Positions 1 through 10,069 are shown, counted from the first letter of the stretch. The stretch is 64,000 nt of DNA from Promethearchaeota archaeon (GCA_016839555.1 JAEOUA010000002.1:26369-90368); one strand, 5' to 3'. The notes: a model not told the origin generated them from the sequence alone. Program-made: numbers and translations.

Positions 1-296
1 AAACTATTAATCTATTGAAATAATAAATAACTAAAACTTTTTAGTTTTTTGATTTAAATTATAAAAGTTTTTTATTTTTTAATCAAAAAAGATCCTAAAT
101 TTTATCTTAAGATTTCTGGTAAATAAATTTTTCTTTGCTAATTTTGAAAAAATTTTCTGATTAAAGTTAAAATTTTAATAAAGAATCAACTTAATTTTAA
201 TTTAGTAAAATTTGTAATAATGTTTTGATCTTAAAACTGCAAATTTTATGTAATTGTGATTAAAACAAATCAAAGAATAATATTATATTTGATATT
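1..296. other. AT-rich upstream region
   Basis: I see no coding frame, RNA gene or repeat here. It contains only A/T-rich sequence and presumably carries the promoter of the acyl-CoA ligase that starts at 297. Any TATA box is indistinguishable from the background composition. Confidence 0.5.
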
Positions 297-1994
297 ATGA
301 AAGATTATTCGGATTGGACTCCCTTTTTAGATTATGAAAATGAATCCCCTTTTTTGGAAAGCTATGAACGTCCTTGGTTACAATTTCGCCCCCCATATAT
401 TCCGAAATCAATTAAATACGATTTAATTCCACTTCATGAATTTATCAAAACAACCGCAACTAAAATTCCAAATAATGTATGTGTCTATCACAAACCTATT
501 GATAAAAAATATACTTATAGAGAATTTATGTATATTTCTGATAAGGTCGCTAATGCTTTATCTCAAATAGGTATAGGAAAAGGTCATGCTGTAGGCATTT
601 TAATGCCAAACTGCCCTGAATTTTTATTTTGCTGTATGGGAATTTTGGAAGCGGGAGCAGCGGTCACACCAATCAATCCTCTCTTGAAAGAGGCAGATGT
701 GGAGCATATTATTCGAGAAGCTGGAATTATAAATACCATTTTTGTGCATAAAAGCAACTATAGAACAATGAAAAAGGTCGAGAAAAAAGTGGAGATAAAA
801 AATATTATCTTAATTGGATCGGATCAAGGAAAGGATCATGCGATTACTTTTGAGGAATTTATTGAAGATGTTTCGCCCTCTCCACCAGAAATCGATATTG
901 ACCCCATGGAAGATCTTGCCGCCTTACTATTTACTGGAGGAACAACAGGGCTTCCCAAAGGTGTCATGTTAACCCACAATAATATTGTGGCGGATGCTCT
1001 TCTTACTCTTGAAACAAACAGGGATAGTGAAGAACCTCTCGAAGATAATATCGGAAATACTGTCAACTTGAGCATTTTACCGCTCTGCCACACGTTTGGA
1101 TTTGAAATCATGGTTACTGCATTATTTGGAGGGGCTATGCTTGTTATGTTTGCATCTTTTAACCCTTCCGAAATTTTGGAAGCTTTGGAATATTATGAAG
1201 TGTCTATATTTGTAGGTGTTCCAGTAATGTATCAAATGTTAATCCATTCACCTGATTTTACTGAAAGAAATCTGTCGAAGATAGAACAAGCAAGTTCTGG
1301 TTCCGCAGCATTAGCACCAGAACTCGCTAGAAAATGGGAAAAAGTTGTGGGCACTAAAGTTGGTCAAGGATTCGGCTTAACTGAATCATCACCCATTACC
1401 CATATACCTGTTCCCTGGATGCCAGAAATTAAATCGGAAAGCATCGGTATTCCAATAATAGATACAGACGCAAAAATCGTAAAACCTGAAACTCTGGAAG
1501 ACCTTCCACAGGGTGAAATAGGTGAACTTTTAATAAAGGGCCCTCAAGTAATGAAGGGATATTGGAAAAAACCAAAACTAACAGAAAAAACCATTGTTGA
1601 TGGATGGCTGAAAACCGGGGATCTCGCAAGGATGGACGAACAAGGATATTTTTACATAGAAGGCCGCACTAAGGATATAATCAAGTATAAAGGCTATAAA
1701 GTAATGCCTAGAGAGGTTGAGGAAAAGCTCTACGAACATCCAGCTATATTAGAAGCGGGTGTAGTGTCAGCACCCGATCCCAATATCGGCGAAACCATCA
1801 AAGCGTATATTGTATTGAAATCTGAATATAGAGATGGCAAAATCAAGGAGCGAGATATTATTGAATGGTGTAAAGAACGATTAGCGGGGTATAAATATCC
1901 AAGAAAAGTTGAGTTTCTCAATATATTACCCCGCACGATGGTAGGCAAAATTTTTAGAAGAAAATTAAGGGAAATGGCTTTCAAAAAACAATAA
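297..1994 (+). CDS. AMP-forming acyl-CoA synthetase (fatty-acid/aryl-CoA ligase type)
   Basis: This 565-residue protein belongs to the ANL superfamily of adenylate-forming enzymes, which activate a carboxylate with ATP and join it to CoA in the cytoplasm. The sequence shows the A3 phosphate loop TGGTTGLPKG (about residues 213-222), the A5 motif GFGLTESSP, the hinge motif GRTKDIIKYKGYKV, and the C-terminal A10 lysine in GKIFRRK (Lys551). The length and motif order are normal for long-chain fatty-acid CoA ligases. The substrate cannot be read from the sequence; medium or long-chain acyl and aryl acids are all possible. It is monocistronic, with a convergent transporter gene 48 bp downstream. 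ATG start at 297. Confidence 0.93.
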   Translation: MKDYSDWTPFLDYENESPFLESYERPWLQFRPPYIPKSIKYDLIPLHEFIKTTATKIPNNVCVYHKPIDKKYTYREFMYISDKVANALSQIGIGKGHAVGILMPNCPEFLFCCMGILEAGAAVTPINPLLKEADVEHIIREAGIINTIFVHKSNYRTMKKVEKKVEIKNIILIGSDQGKDHAITFEEFIEDVSPSPPEIDIDPMEDLAALLFTGGTTGLPKGVMLTHNNIVADALLTLETNRDSEEPLEDNIGNTVNLSILPLCHTFGFEIMVTALFGGAMLVMFASFNPSEILEALEYYEVSIFVGVPVMYQMLIHSPDFTERNLSKIEQASSGSAALAPELARKWEKVVGTKVGQGFGLTESSPITHIPVPWMPEIKSESIGIPIIDTDAKIVKPETLEDLPQGEIGELLIKGPQVMKGYWKKPKLTEKTIVDGWLKTGDLARMDEQGYFYIEGRTKDIIKYKGYKVMPREVEEKLYEHPAILEAGVVSAPDPNIGETIKAYIVLKSEYRDGKIKERDIIEWCKERLAGYKYPRKVEFLNILPRTMVGKIFRRKLREMAFKKQ

Positions 1995-2042
1995 AAAGCA
2001 TTTATATTTCAATAAATCTGAAAAATAAAACAGCATACCACA

Positions 2043-3464
2043 TTAATTTAATTCTGGTATTATATCGGTTTTTATTTCTATAGTTCTGAGTGACACCACA
2101 CTTATAAGATAAAAAAGCCCCATTGATACTAAAGAAAGTATTATAATCATTGGATTCTCTTGATTAGGACCGATAAGTAAAATTCCCATTAAAATAGACC
2201 CTAAAGCTTTGCCTAAAGAGACTATAAAGTTTAAAGAACCATAATATGCACCTGATATTTTTGAGACCTCTTCTTCTGGATTAATCTTATCTATCAGAAA
2301 TGCGGCATTATAGACTAAAATGGCTCCCATGGGTACTGAAAATAAAGGAAAGGCATATAATGAACCGAGAACAGTTCCAATTGCTATAATAAAAAGGAGA
2401 ATCTTTAAGAAGTACGATTCAAAATTGAATAAGAATATTAAAATTAAAAATGAAGAAATAATCCCAGAAGCAATACATAAAGAAAATTTCTGTTTTAAAT
2501 CTTTGTTTTGAAAAAAATACTTCCATAAAAAATACCATGTGAATTTAGTAATAGTAGAAAGCAGAACATAAATAAAAAATTCTCTTTCTCTGAATTCTAG
2601 AACGAATGTAAGGAAAGGGATAATTGCTATACCTAATATATTTGAGGAGGTACTATTGAAGAAACTTACTGAAAGATATTTACGATATTTTTTATCTCTT
2701 AAAGGAGCTAAAATTTGCTTAAAGGCCCTTTTAATAGATAAATTATTCCTCCTTTGGAAGCTATATTGATTATAAAATGACTCATCAACAGAAAAATAAA
2801 CTGAAAAAACTGTTAAAGCACCTAAAATTATGGAGGAAATACCAATTATTGGCATCCAAAATAGAAATATTTTTCCAGAAGGTTGCCACCATTTTACATT
2901 TTCTGGATCAACTAAATTTTGTATGATAAGAGGCAAAAGTAATGCAATTACAGAGGCAATAATTAAAAAAATTCCTTGCATTGTAGCAATAGACTCTTGA
3001 GTCTTTTTAGATCGAAATTGTTCTGGAAACATCGCAAGATACGCGGTGTAGATTAATGTATCTGAAAGAGCATTGAGAATCATAATCGTCCAGAAATAAA
3101 TAGCAGTAGGTAAGAAAAAAGAATTATCTTGTGGACAATAAAAGGGCGGCATCCAAATTAATATATTTGATATAATCCAAATTGGTAATCCAATCAATAA
3201 AAATGGTCTTCTCCTTCCCCATTTCCCGGGTCTTTTCCTGTCATTTATTACCCCCCATAAAATTGAAAACAGAGCACTAATAATTAGATTTAAACTTATT
3301 CCAATGGAGACAAAAATTGAATTCAAATTGATAGTATACACGTAAAATTGAAAAATAAAAGTGGCAATCAAGATTCTTATCAATGATACGCCAAAGTTAC
3401 CAAGAGCATATCCAATTTTGTTTTTTTCCCGCTTTACTTGATTGCTCACTTCTTCTGTAGTCAT
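2043..3464 (-). CDS. GPH-family sugar:cation symporter (MFS, MelB-like)
   Basis: A 473-residue integral membrane protein with about 12 hydrophobic segments. The loop between helices 2 and 3 reads WGVINDRKRPGKWGRRRPF, the hallmark of the glycoside-pentoside-hexuronide:cation symporters. This family imports sugars or uronides together with Na+ or H+ across the cytoplasmic membrane. The two halves are separated by a charged cytoplasmic loop near residues 215-245. The substrate cannot be assigned from sequence. The gene stands alone, converging on the acyl-CoA ligase. Two further transporters of similar type lie at 7708 and 62582. Confidence 0.88.
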   Translation of the reverse strand: MTTEEVSNQVKREKNKIGYALGNFGVSLIRILIATFIFQFYVYTINLNSIFVSIGISLNLIISALFSILWGVINDRKRPGKWGRRRPFLLIGLPIWIISNILIWMPPFYCPQDNSFFLPTAIYFWTIMILNALSDTLIYTAYLAMFPEQFRSKKTQESIATMQGIFLIIASVIALLLPLIIQNLVDPENVKWWQPSGKIFLFWMPIIGISSIILGALTVFSVYFSVDESFYNQYSFQRRNNLSIKRAFKQILAPLRDKKYRKYLSVSFFNSTSSNILGIAIIPFLTFVLEFREREFFIYVLLSTITKFTWYFLWKYFFQNKDLKQKFSLCIASGIISSFLILIFLFNFESYFLKILLFIIAIGTVLGSLYAFPLFSVPMGAILVYNAAFLIDKINPEEEVSKISGAYYGSLNFIVSLGKALGSILMGILLIGPNQENPMIIILSLVSMGLFYLISVVSLRTIEIKTDIIPELN

Positions 3465-3594
3465 CTTATTATTAAAATTTTTTATTAAAAAATTTGGTAA
3501 AAGTTTTTTGCTTTATTGTTTTATAAATAGAAATACAATCTTATTATAAATAAAGGTAAAACAATCTGAATTCTAAATATTGGAGAAATTTTTA

Positions 3595-5070
3595 TTAGGA
3601 ATTGATTTTCTTATTTAATTTAGTCCCATATTCATATAACTTTAAGAATGCTTTAGCTGCGATTTTTACTGATGGAAATACAATAAAATCATCATTTATA
3701 AGTTTTTCATAGAAGATTTCTCGATTTCTACCTGGATATTCATGAAGTATAAGGATAAACACTTTATTGTTGGATTCTGTATAATTTTTTATTTTGATTA
3801 GATTTTTATAATAGCTCTTGAATCGCTCGTTTTCTATATCATTCCATGCATCTGTTTCCACAACTACTAAGTCTATATCTTTTTCATCAATGGCGGTTTT
3901 ACATACTAAGTAATACTCTTCTGTATTGGAAATCCAGGGTAAATCGATCGGATTTTTTAGGCTTCCAATTCTCGCAAGATAAATTTTTTCTAATTTCCTT
4001 AAAGATTCACCCTCAAAATAGGGCATCTCTAATCCTAAATTTGTTAGAATATCCGTTGCCAATATACCAAAACCACCTGACCATAAAATAACAAGTACTT
4101 TTTTACCTTTCGGATAATTTGTTTCTTGTTTGAGCTTTTTAAAACGGTTGATATATTTATAAAATAAATAGGTATAATTGATCAAGCTCTCTAATGAGGG
4201 TGGTACTTCAATAATCATTGTTTGTTTATAAATTGCATCCCAAATTTTATTTTGTGTAACTATTGAACCTGTATGGGAAATCACGGCGATTTTACCTCTC
4301 TCTGTTTTTCCTCCTCTCATAAATAAAACAGGTTTATTCATGGTTTTTAAAACATTGAACAAATTAATTCCAGCTTTAGGGTGTAAGGGTGAAAATCCCT
4401 CAAAATAAACACAAATCAAATCAGTTTCTTCATCATTATTGAAATAATCTAAAATTTCTTGGATTTGAATGTCTACACAATTTCCAATACTAATGCCTTT
4501 TGAAAAATGAAGATTATATTTATTATTGCTAAACTTAATGAATCTTGAATGGAGATCTCCAGATTGAAATATTAAACCGATATTTCCAGATTCAATCGGA
4601 AAAGAAGGATAATATGCCACTTTACCCTTTGGAGAATAAATACCCATACAGTTTGGACCGATAGCTCTTGTGTTTTGTTTTGAATCAAGTAATTGTTTTA
4701 ATTCGCTTTCAATTTTCATTCCAACCTCATCCGCTTCTCCTGTACCAGCCGTAAAAATATGGATGAATTTCACATGAATTTCTGAAAATATATCTTCAAG
4801 TGAGGGGATTAATAACTCTCTCCTTACTGATAATATTAAAAGATCGATGCTTTTTTCGGGTATCTCATCAAACGATTTAAAACATTTTATTCCTGATATT
4901 TCATCCTCACTAGAAGAAATTAAGAATAAATTATCTAAATCAAATCCTTGTCGTATAAATCCCTCGATGAAGTAATAGATTTTCGATTTCGCTTCATATA
5001 TTGCTACAGTTTTCGGTTTAAATAAGTAATTTAAAGATTGATTGTGCTCTTCTGAATTTGTATTATCCAT
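3595..5070 (-). CDS. ADP-forming acyl-CoA synthetase alpha-subunit-like protein
   Basis: 491 residues with the architecture of the alpha subunit of archaeal NDP-forming acyl-CoA synthetases: an N-terminal CoA-binding Rossmann-like domain, then two succinyl-CoA-ligase-like flavodoxin-fold domains. Visible motifs are GPNCMG (residues 138-143) and ISHTGS with His266, which matches the phosphorylated histidine of the family. The enzyme class turns acyl-CoA, ADP and phosphate into acid, CoA and ATP, giving energy by substrate-level phosphorylation in fermentative archaea. The ATP-grasp beta subunit needed for activity is not next to it, so the partner must be encoded elsewhere. It is somewhat divergent at the N-terminus; a CoA-binding paralogue with a different acyl substrate is possible. 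Confidence 0.8.
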   Translation of the reverse strand: MDNTNSEEHNQSLNYLFKPKTVAIYEAKSKIYYFIEGFIRQGFDLDNLFLISSSEDEISGIKCFKSFDEIPEKSIDLLILSVRRELLIPSLEDIFSEIHVKFIHIFTAGTGEADEVGMKIESELKQLLDSKQNTRAIGPNCMGIYSPKGKVAYYPSFPIESGNIGLIFQSGDLHSRFIKFSNNKYNLHFSKGISIGNCVDIQIQEILDYFNNDEETDLICVYFEGFSPLHPKAGINLFNVLKTMNKPVLFMRGGKTERGKIAVISHTGSIVTQNKIWDAIYKQTMIIEVPPSLESLINYTYLFYKYINRFKKLKQETNYPKGKKVLVILWSGGFGILATDILTNLGLEMPYFEGESLRKLEKIYLARIGSLKNPIDLPWISNTEEYYLVCKTAIDEKDIDLVVVETDAWNDIENERFKSYYKNLIKIKNYTESNNKVFILILHEYPGRNREIFYEKLINDDFIVFPSVKIAAKAFLKLYEYGTKLNKKINS

Positions 5071-5101
5071 TTTATAAAATCAATTAATATGAGTTGAAAA
5101 T

Positions 5102-6121
5102 TTATTTCGGTTTTCTTGAGAAAATCCTTTTTAGGAACGAAACTTTTTCTTCTTCCACTACCTCCTCTTTTATAATCTTTTCTGGTGCTGCTCCTTTCCA
5201 GAAGGGTAAAACTGCCCTGATTCTCTTAATTTTTTTCAGTTTAAATATTAATAATGTGCATAAATTAATAATTAAAATGTTGGAGATCAAAAGAATCAAA
5301 CTTCCAAGGGTAAGACCAAAATCACGATAAACCAAGGCAAGGCCTACATTGCTCGCAGGGGGCATTAATGATAGTGCAATAGCAATACCTACAATCGAAG
5401 ATTTTATTTGTCCAGTAACAGTAAAACCTACTGCAATCCCTCCACATATAGCAATGATGATATCAAACAAATTAGGAAACGTTCTTATCTGCATTTCTGT
5501 GGTAGGCTTCGGTAATTGGATAACAAATCTGCTAAATAATCCTAACAATAATCCCGCGCTTATAGCCATTAATAATCCCACTATTTGGGAAATTAGACTT
5601 TTTCTTAAGACCCACTTATTTTTAGTAATGATACTGAAGGATAATCCGAGTATTGGCCCCATTAAAGGAGATAATATCATTGACGCTATTAGAATGATCG
5701 CTGAATTCGTCAGAAGCCCAACTCCCGCAATAATTGCAGATAAAATGATAAATAAAAAGTAATTGAAAGTAGGTTCTGAGTTCTCTAATATATCTTTTTC
5801 TATTTCTTCCACTGAAACTCTCTCTGCTAACTTCATTTTTCCCTTCATTTTTCCAGTTGGTTCGGTCATATCGAAGCGAGGTATTGTTGTTTCTAAACTC
5901 AAGATATCAATTATTCCATAACTTCTTCCTACACCAATTTCGTTTAACTTATCGATAATTTCTGGAACAAATGTCTTTCTGTGTCTTATAGTGATAAGCG
6001 TATTAAAATCACTTTTAAGCATTATCATATGCTTTATTTGAAGATCCTCTTGCAAAACCTTGAGGACTCTTTCAACATTTTCTTCTGGGATATTTGGAAT
6101 GGTAATTTGAATAAGCCTCAT
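5102..6121 (-). CDS. DUF389 (TIGR00341-type) membrane protein
   Basis: 339 residues. The first 100 or so form a soluble ACT-like region, followed by a hydrophobic region of about six to seven helices rich in Gly and Pro (for example ILSPLMGPILGL and ALSLMPPASNVGLAL). These are the typical conserved blocks of the DUF389 family. The function of the family is not established; its members are conserved in archaea, cyanobacteria and actinobacteria. The C-terminus is basic and charged. It ends 31 bp before the CoA-ligase gene start on the same strand, so the two could be co-transcribed. Confidence 0.85.
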   Translation of the reverse strand: MRLIQITIPNIPEENVERVLKVLQEDLQIKHMIMLKSDFNTLITIRHRKTFVPEIIDKLNEIGVGRSYGIIDILSLETTIPRFDMTEPTGKMKGKMKLAERVSVEEIEKDILENSEPTFNYFLFIILSAIIAGVGLLTNSAIILIASMILSPLMGPILGLSFSIITKNKWVLRKSLISQIVGLLMAISAGLLLGLFSRFVIQLPKPTTEMQIRTFPNLFDIIIAICGGIAVGFTVTGQIKSSIVGIAIALSLMPPASNVGLALVYRDFGLTLGSLILLISNILIINLCTLLIFKLKKIKRIRAVLPFWKGAAPEKIIKEEVVEEEKVSFLKRIFSRKPK

Positions 6122-6345
6122 ATAATATTCATCCCTTTATAATTATTCTTTAGAATTGAATTTTATTTTTATTATGAAAACATTAGATTAGAATTAGAAT
6201 TAAATTATATTTATGCTTTTTGTTTCTATTAAATAATTTCTAGTATTAATCTCTAAATTTTAATAATTTGAAAATAAAGCCAATGAAAACTATATTTTAT
6301 TTTAGAACTATTATAAATCTTAATTAATTTTTAACTAATAACATA

Positions 6346-7248
6346 TTAAGTTGTTAATCGATCTGTTAAATGATCTTCAAAAGCTTTAAGATTCTTCCAA
6401 GAAGTTGCACACCTAATTAATTTACCAGTTTTTCCTTCTATAGTTCTCCCATCATCTGTTACTACGATTTTTAATTCTTTTATATTTAAAAATTCTTCGG
6501 AATATGCTAAATATATCGCAACAGGATCGAATAGAGTAGATGTTGTTCTCGCTTCCATCATTTTTTTATAGACTCGTCTTTCTTTTGCCCATAATTTAGT
6601 TTGTTCACTAATTATTGAGGGTATAGGATCATTATTTCCTATAACTCGGTCAAAATCAGCACCAGAAAGTTTTACTAATCCACAAGTATCTAAGGGGGTT
6701 ATTGTTTTGTTCCAATCTGAATTAAAAACCTTTCTACAAGCATCAATATTTTGAGATATATTATATTCCACCGTGATACCTGGCAGATCCTCATAAAACC
6801 TTCGGATAGCTCCTTGCATTCCAATAAATCGAGAATTATTAATAATAGCAGAATTTTTTTTGAGTGCGGAAGCAATATTTCCAAGAGGGCCAATAGCTAT
6901 TAGATTTACTTTTTCAGGCGAGTGAATTATGGTATCTATAATTGCAGAAACTCCATCATTAAATATTAATCCATTATATTGAGAGAGATCATAATCCTTT
7001 ACCCATTTACGTAAAGGCCCTTTAGGTCCTTTTACCTTAATCCCAATGCCTATGGGGATATCTGTACGATCCACACTTTCAAGGAATTTCGCAACTAATT
7101 TTGCCTTAAAAGTAGTATTATGATGAGTGGTTGTAATTAATTTTACATCCAATTCTGGACATTTTAACAACATCCCAAGCGCCCATGTGTCGTCAATATC
7201 ACGACCGATATCCGTGTCAAGAATAACAGGCGTCTTTTTTAAATTCAT
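6346..7248 (-). CDS. Nucleoside hydrolase (IUNH family)
   Basis: 300-residue protein of the inosine-uridine preferring nucleoside hydrolase family, which cleaves the N-glycosidic bond of ribonucleosides to base and ribose. The N-terminus carries the calcium-binding aspartate cluster as DTDIGRDIDD (about residues 11-20), and the IAIGPLGNIA block near residue 117 is also typical. The C-terminal region has FDPVAIYLA, another family block that supplies an active-site Asp. Base preference cannot be predicted. The gene is isolated, flanked by AT-rich spacers of more than 200 bp on both sides. It could also act on non-nucleoside ribosides. Confidence 0.88.
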   Translation of the reverse strand: MNLKKTPVILDTDIGRDIDDTWALGMLLKCPELDVKLITTTHHNTTFKAKLVAKFLESVDRTDIPIGIGIKVKGPKGPLRKWVKDYDLSQYNGLIFNDGVSAIIDTIIHSPEKVNLIAIGPLGNIASALKKNSAIINNSRFIGMQGAIRRFYEDLPGITVEYNISQNIDACRKVFNSDWNKTITPLDTCGLVKLSGADFDRVIGNNDPIPSIISEQTKLWAKERRVYKKMMEARTTSTLFDPVAIYLAYSEEFLNIKELKIVVTDDGRTIEGKTGKLIRCATSWKNLKAFEDHLTDRLTT

Positions 7249-7707
7249 ATTTGAAGATTTGTACTTTATTATATTTTAATATTTAGATTCGAATTTATTT
7301 TTAAAAAGATAAAAAATTTGGACAAATTAAAACAATCTAAAATACGAGCAGCTTTATTACTTGAAGTAAAGATCCATAAGTTTTCAAGATGAAGGTAATA
7401 AGCTTTAATCCATCATTATATTTAAAGGTTGAAAGAAATTTTGGTCCTTTTTTGCGAAGCTCGGGATATGTATCTTGACCAGAATCTTTGTATTTAATAT
7501 CTAAAAGTTTTTATTTAATTTTATTTTTTAAATTTTCTTTGAAGCATGGGAGGACGATATGGATTTAACTGCTCAACAATTCTCAACTTAGGGTTTTTTA
7601 AGTATTGTTAAAAAACAAGACTTAATGTAAGATTTATATACTTATCGATATAATAATAAAATGTTAGTTTTAAATAAATAATGCAAGAAATAAAGAATTA
7701 ATAAAAT
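7249..7707. other. Gene-free spacer with possible coding remnants
   Basis: 459 bp without a supportable gene. A 30-codon open stretch begins at an ATG at 7389 on the plus strand, and a second short open stretch lies at about 7530-7605 on the minus strand. Both have less AT-biased composition than pure spacer and could be debris of old genes, but I recognise neither. A near-palindrome TTACTTGAAGTAA lies at 7358-7370. Confidence 0.35.
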
Positions 7708-9123
7708 GTGGTAATTTTGGCAGAAAAAAAATCATCTAAAGATGATATTAGAAGATACTCAAAAAAAATCTTGGTTTCTTTTCAACTGGGCAATTTCGTT
7801 AATTTATTGATGAGTCAAATGTTTTCGATGCAATTGGCGTTTTTTTACCAGAGTATAGTGGGTATTGCAATCACTCTTTATCTCATAGCCCAAGTGATTT
7901 ATATGCTTTTTAACATGTTCAATGACCCTTTAATTGGCTATTTCTGTGATAAATCAACCCGATTCGTTAAAAAATGGGGTAAGCGATTTCCTTGGATCCT
8001 CATAGGAGCTATCCCTTATTGTTTCATGGTGATTGTCATTTATTCCGCTCCAAAAACAGCCCAAGTGGGACAAATTACCGTTTTTCTATGGTTTTTACTT
8101 TCTCAGTGTTTAATGGATACATTTTTTTCGCTTTATGATATAAATCGCTATGCTCTTTTTCCTGATAAGTTCCGCCATAATAAAGACAGGAGGATTGCTG
8201 GGACTATCACGACATATCTTGAAACCTTTGGGATAATGGCGGGAGTGATAGTGCCAGTATTAATCATTGATACATTTGGAACTGAGCTGGGATATTTCTA
8301 CATGTCAATAATTGTAGCATCTATTGCACTTATAGCCATGATAGCGATGATTCCGGGAATAAGAGAAGATGAAATAATGATTGAGAGGAGATTGAGCATA
8401 GAAAAAGATAAAAAACCTGAACCATTCTTTTCCAACATGAAATCAACCTTAAAAGATAAAAACTTCATGGGAGTCATGATATTCTTCATCTGTTATTCGG
8501 GTTGCATGGGTCTGGTAATGGCATCTCTACCTTTCGTCGTCAGGGATATCTTACAATTATCGAAGATAGGAGAGCTCTTTGTAATTTTCTACATATTCGC
8601 AGTTATCGTAACTACTCCGCTTTGGTATAAAATATCCTTCAAAATTGGAATAAAGAGAACAAACATGATTGGAGGAATAATCTTAGGAAGCGTCATGCTT
8701 TTGTTTCTCATCATACCACTCGGAGGGCAGGGAATTCCCATAGCCATTATCGGTTTTCTTGCTGCAGGGAGTGTGGATGGGGCTATCATTACAATGACAT
8801 GGCCTCTCTTTTCAAGCGTGGTGGACAGAGCAACGATTGACACCGGCTCTCGCCGAGAAGGAATTTATCGTGGAACGTGGGTTTTCTTTTCTCGTGTCGC
8901 TATTGTAATCCACTCTGCAATTTTTTGGTTTGTGCAAATTGTTTTCAACTATAATCCCCAAGGTAACAACACCATAGCTCAATTATTAGGCTTAAGAATT
9001 CAAGTGGGTGTCTTTCCCATAATTATAATGGGTATCGGAGTATTATTTTTCTCATTGTTCTACAAAATCTCACAAGAAGAAATGGAAGAGAATACACTTA
9101 AACTAAAGGAATTAAAATTGTAA
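7708..9123 (+). CDS. GPH-family sugar:cation symporter (MFS)
   Basis: 471-residue polytopic membrane protein. The loop after helix 2 reads DPLIGYFCDKSTRFVKKWGKRFPW, and the segment preceding helix 4 contains RYALFPDKFR, both characteristic of glycoside-pentoside-hexuronide symporters. About 12 hydrophobic segments are visible, with a central charged loop around residues 225-245. The first in-frame start is a GTG at 7708, with a TTG three codons later as alternative; an ATG two bases upstream is in a different frame and stops at once. The substrate is unknown. A T-rich tract at 9199-9207 follows the gene. Confidence 0.85.
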   Translation: MVILAEKKSSKDDIRRYSKKILVSFQLGNFVNLLMSQMFSMQLAFFYQSIVGIAITLYLIAQVIYMLFNMFNDPLIGYFCDKSTRFVKKWGKRFPWILIGAIPYCFMVIVIYSAPKTAQVGQITVFLWFLLSQCLMDTFFSLYDINRYALFPDKFRHNKDRRIAGTITTYLETFGIMAGVIVPVLIIDTFGTELGYFYMSIIVASIALIAMIAMIPGIREDEIMIERRLSIEKDKKPEPFFSNMKSTLKDKNFMGVMIFFICYSGCMGLVMASLPFVVRDILQLSKIGELFVIFYIFAVIVTTPLWYKISFKIGIKRTNMIGGIILGSVMLLFLIIPLGGQGIPIAIIGFLAAGSVDGAIITMTWPLFSSVVDRATIDTGSRREGIYRGTWVFFSRVAIVIHSAIFWFVQIVFNYNPQGNNTIAQLLGLRIQVGVFPIIIMGIGVLFFSLFYKISQEEMEENTLKLKELKL

Positions 9124-9198
9124 GAAGAGAAGTTTATAATATCATCGAATGAAATAAGAGAAATCTTGAATAAATCTCATAGAAATCTTTTTATAAAC

Positions 9199-9207
9199 TT
9201 TTTTTTT
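9199..9207 (+). terminator. Oligo-T transcription terminator candidate
   Basis: Run of nine T on the coding strand, 76 bp after the symporter stop. Archaeal RNA polymerase terminates at such runs without a hairpin. The AT-rich background limits certainty. Confidence 0.4.
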
Positions 9208-9282
9208 CAATTTTTATTAAAATTTTGAAACTAAATTTAATTATTATTCATTAAGGTCCTCAAAATCAATGGTAAGTAATAG

Positions 9283-9423
9283 ATGAAATCAACGCTTAAG
9301 GTTCGAATTAGTTTAAATGATGCCCATTACGGGCGTAATCTAGTGGATGGTGCAAAGTTTCTTGAATTATTTAGAGATGTCGCCACCGAACTTCTAATTA
9401 AAAATGACGGGTATTTCCTATAA
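9283..9423 (+). pseudogene. 5' remnant of a hotdog-fold 3-aminobutyryl/beta-alanyl-CoA ammonia-lyase-like gene
   Basis: A 46-codon frame opens with ATG and ends in TAA. Its product contains [15 protein letters not shown] and [12 protein letters not shown], which resemble the conserved N-terminal part of small hotdog-fold CoA ammonia lyases (usual block DAHYGGNLVDGA, then LFGDVATEL). The intact enzymes are about 130 residues long; here the frame stops after about one third, and I find no continuation in the next 170 bp. The family removes ammonia from beta-amino-acyl-CoA during lysine fermentation or related routes. I read it as a truncated, inactive copy. The family match is from memory of its motif, so it is moderately sure. 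Confidence 0.5.
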
Positions 9424-9598
9424 AAAAGCAGCGAAAATGATCATTTCTCTTTTATCATGCTTTTTGCCATAATTTAAATTATAAAATAATAATGATACTA
9501 TTGGTCTTTTATTATTTAAATAGAAAAAAATTTAAATAGAATTTTTAATTTTCAAAATCAAAAGTTATGAATATAGAATACACATCTTAAATACTACC

Positions 9599-10000
9599 AT
9601 GTCTGACGAGAAACTAGAAGAAATAAAAAGGAAGAAATTTGAAGCCTATATGAACATACGTGCTCTGCCTAAAGAAATCGTACATTTAGATACTCCTGAA
9701 AGCCTTCGAGATTTGATTAATAAATTTCCTAATAAAGTGATTATAATTGATTTTTGGGCACAGTGGTGTGCGCCATGTTTGAGTTTTGGCCCTATTTTTG
9801 AAGCATTTCAAAAAGAATATGGAAATACCTTTATATTTACTAAAGTTAATGTAGATAATAACCCACAATTAGCTCAACACTTTGGTATTACGGGAATACC
9901 AACTACAATCTTTCTTAAAGATGGTAAATTGCTTCGTAAACAAGTAGGGGCTATGAATTATGAAAGTATGAAATTATTACTTAATAAATTTAAATCGTAA
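9599..10000 (+). CDS. Thioredoxin
   Basis: 133 residues with a complete thioredoxin fold: the redox motif WCAPC with Cys57 and Cys60, preceded by the buried beta-strand VIIIDFWA, and the cis-proline in GITGIPTTIF. It reduces protein disulfides in the cytoplasm. An N-terminal extension of about 28 residues, rich in Lys and Glu and carrying KKFEAYM, precedes the domain; such extensions are frequent in archaeal thioredoxins. There is no signal peptide. A winged-helix regulator follows 69 bp later on the same strand, and co-transcription is possible. Confidence 0.93.
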   Translation: MSDEKLEEIKRKKFEAYMNIRALPKEIVHLDTPESLRDLINKFPNKVIIIDFWAQWCAPCLSFGPIFEAFQKEYGNTFIFTKVNVDNNPQLAQHFGITGIPTTIFLKDGKLLRKQVGAMNYESMKLLLNKFKS

Positions 10001-10069
10001 CTTAACAAGGTTCCGTATTTCTTTATAATATTTAAAAATTAGAAAATACTGTTATAAAGGTTTATAAAA

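Noticed and set aside
5349..5762. Open frame of 137 codons on the plus strand
   Set aside because: It is the complement of the hydrophobic part of the DUF389 gene; the low stop density comes from that gene's codon use.
7358..7370. Near-palindrome TTACTTGAAGTAA as a further regulon operator
   Set aside because: The half sites share ACTTGAA with the 16-bp motif but lack the N6 spacer and second CAAGT arm, and no gene starts within 300 bp on the right strand.
9298..9310. GGTTCGAATTAG as the T-arm of a tRNA gene
   Set aside because: No matching acceptor, D-arm or anticodon stem can be folded around it; the stretch is coding sequence of the ammonia-lyase remnant.
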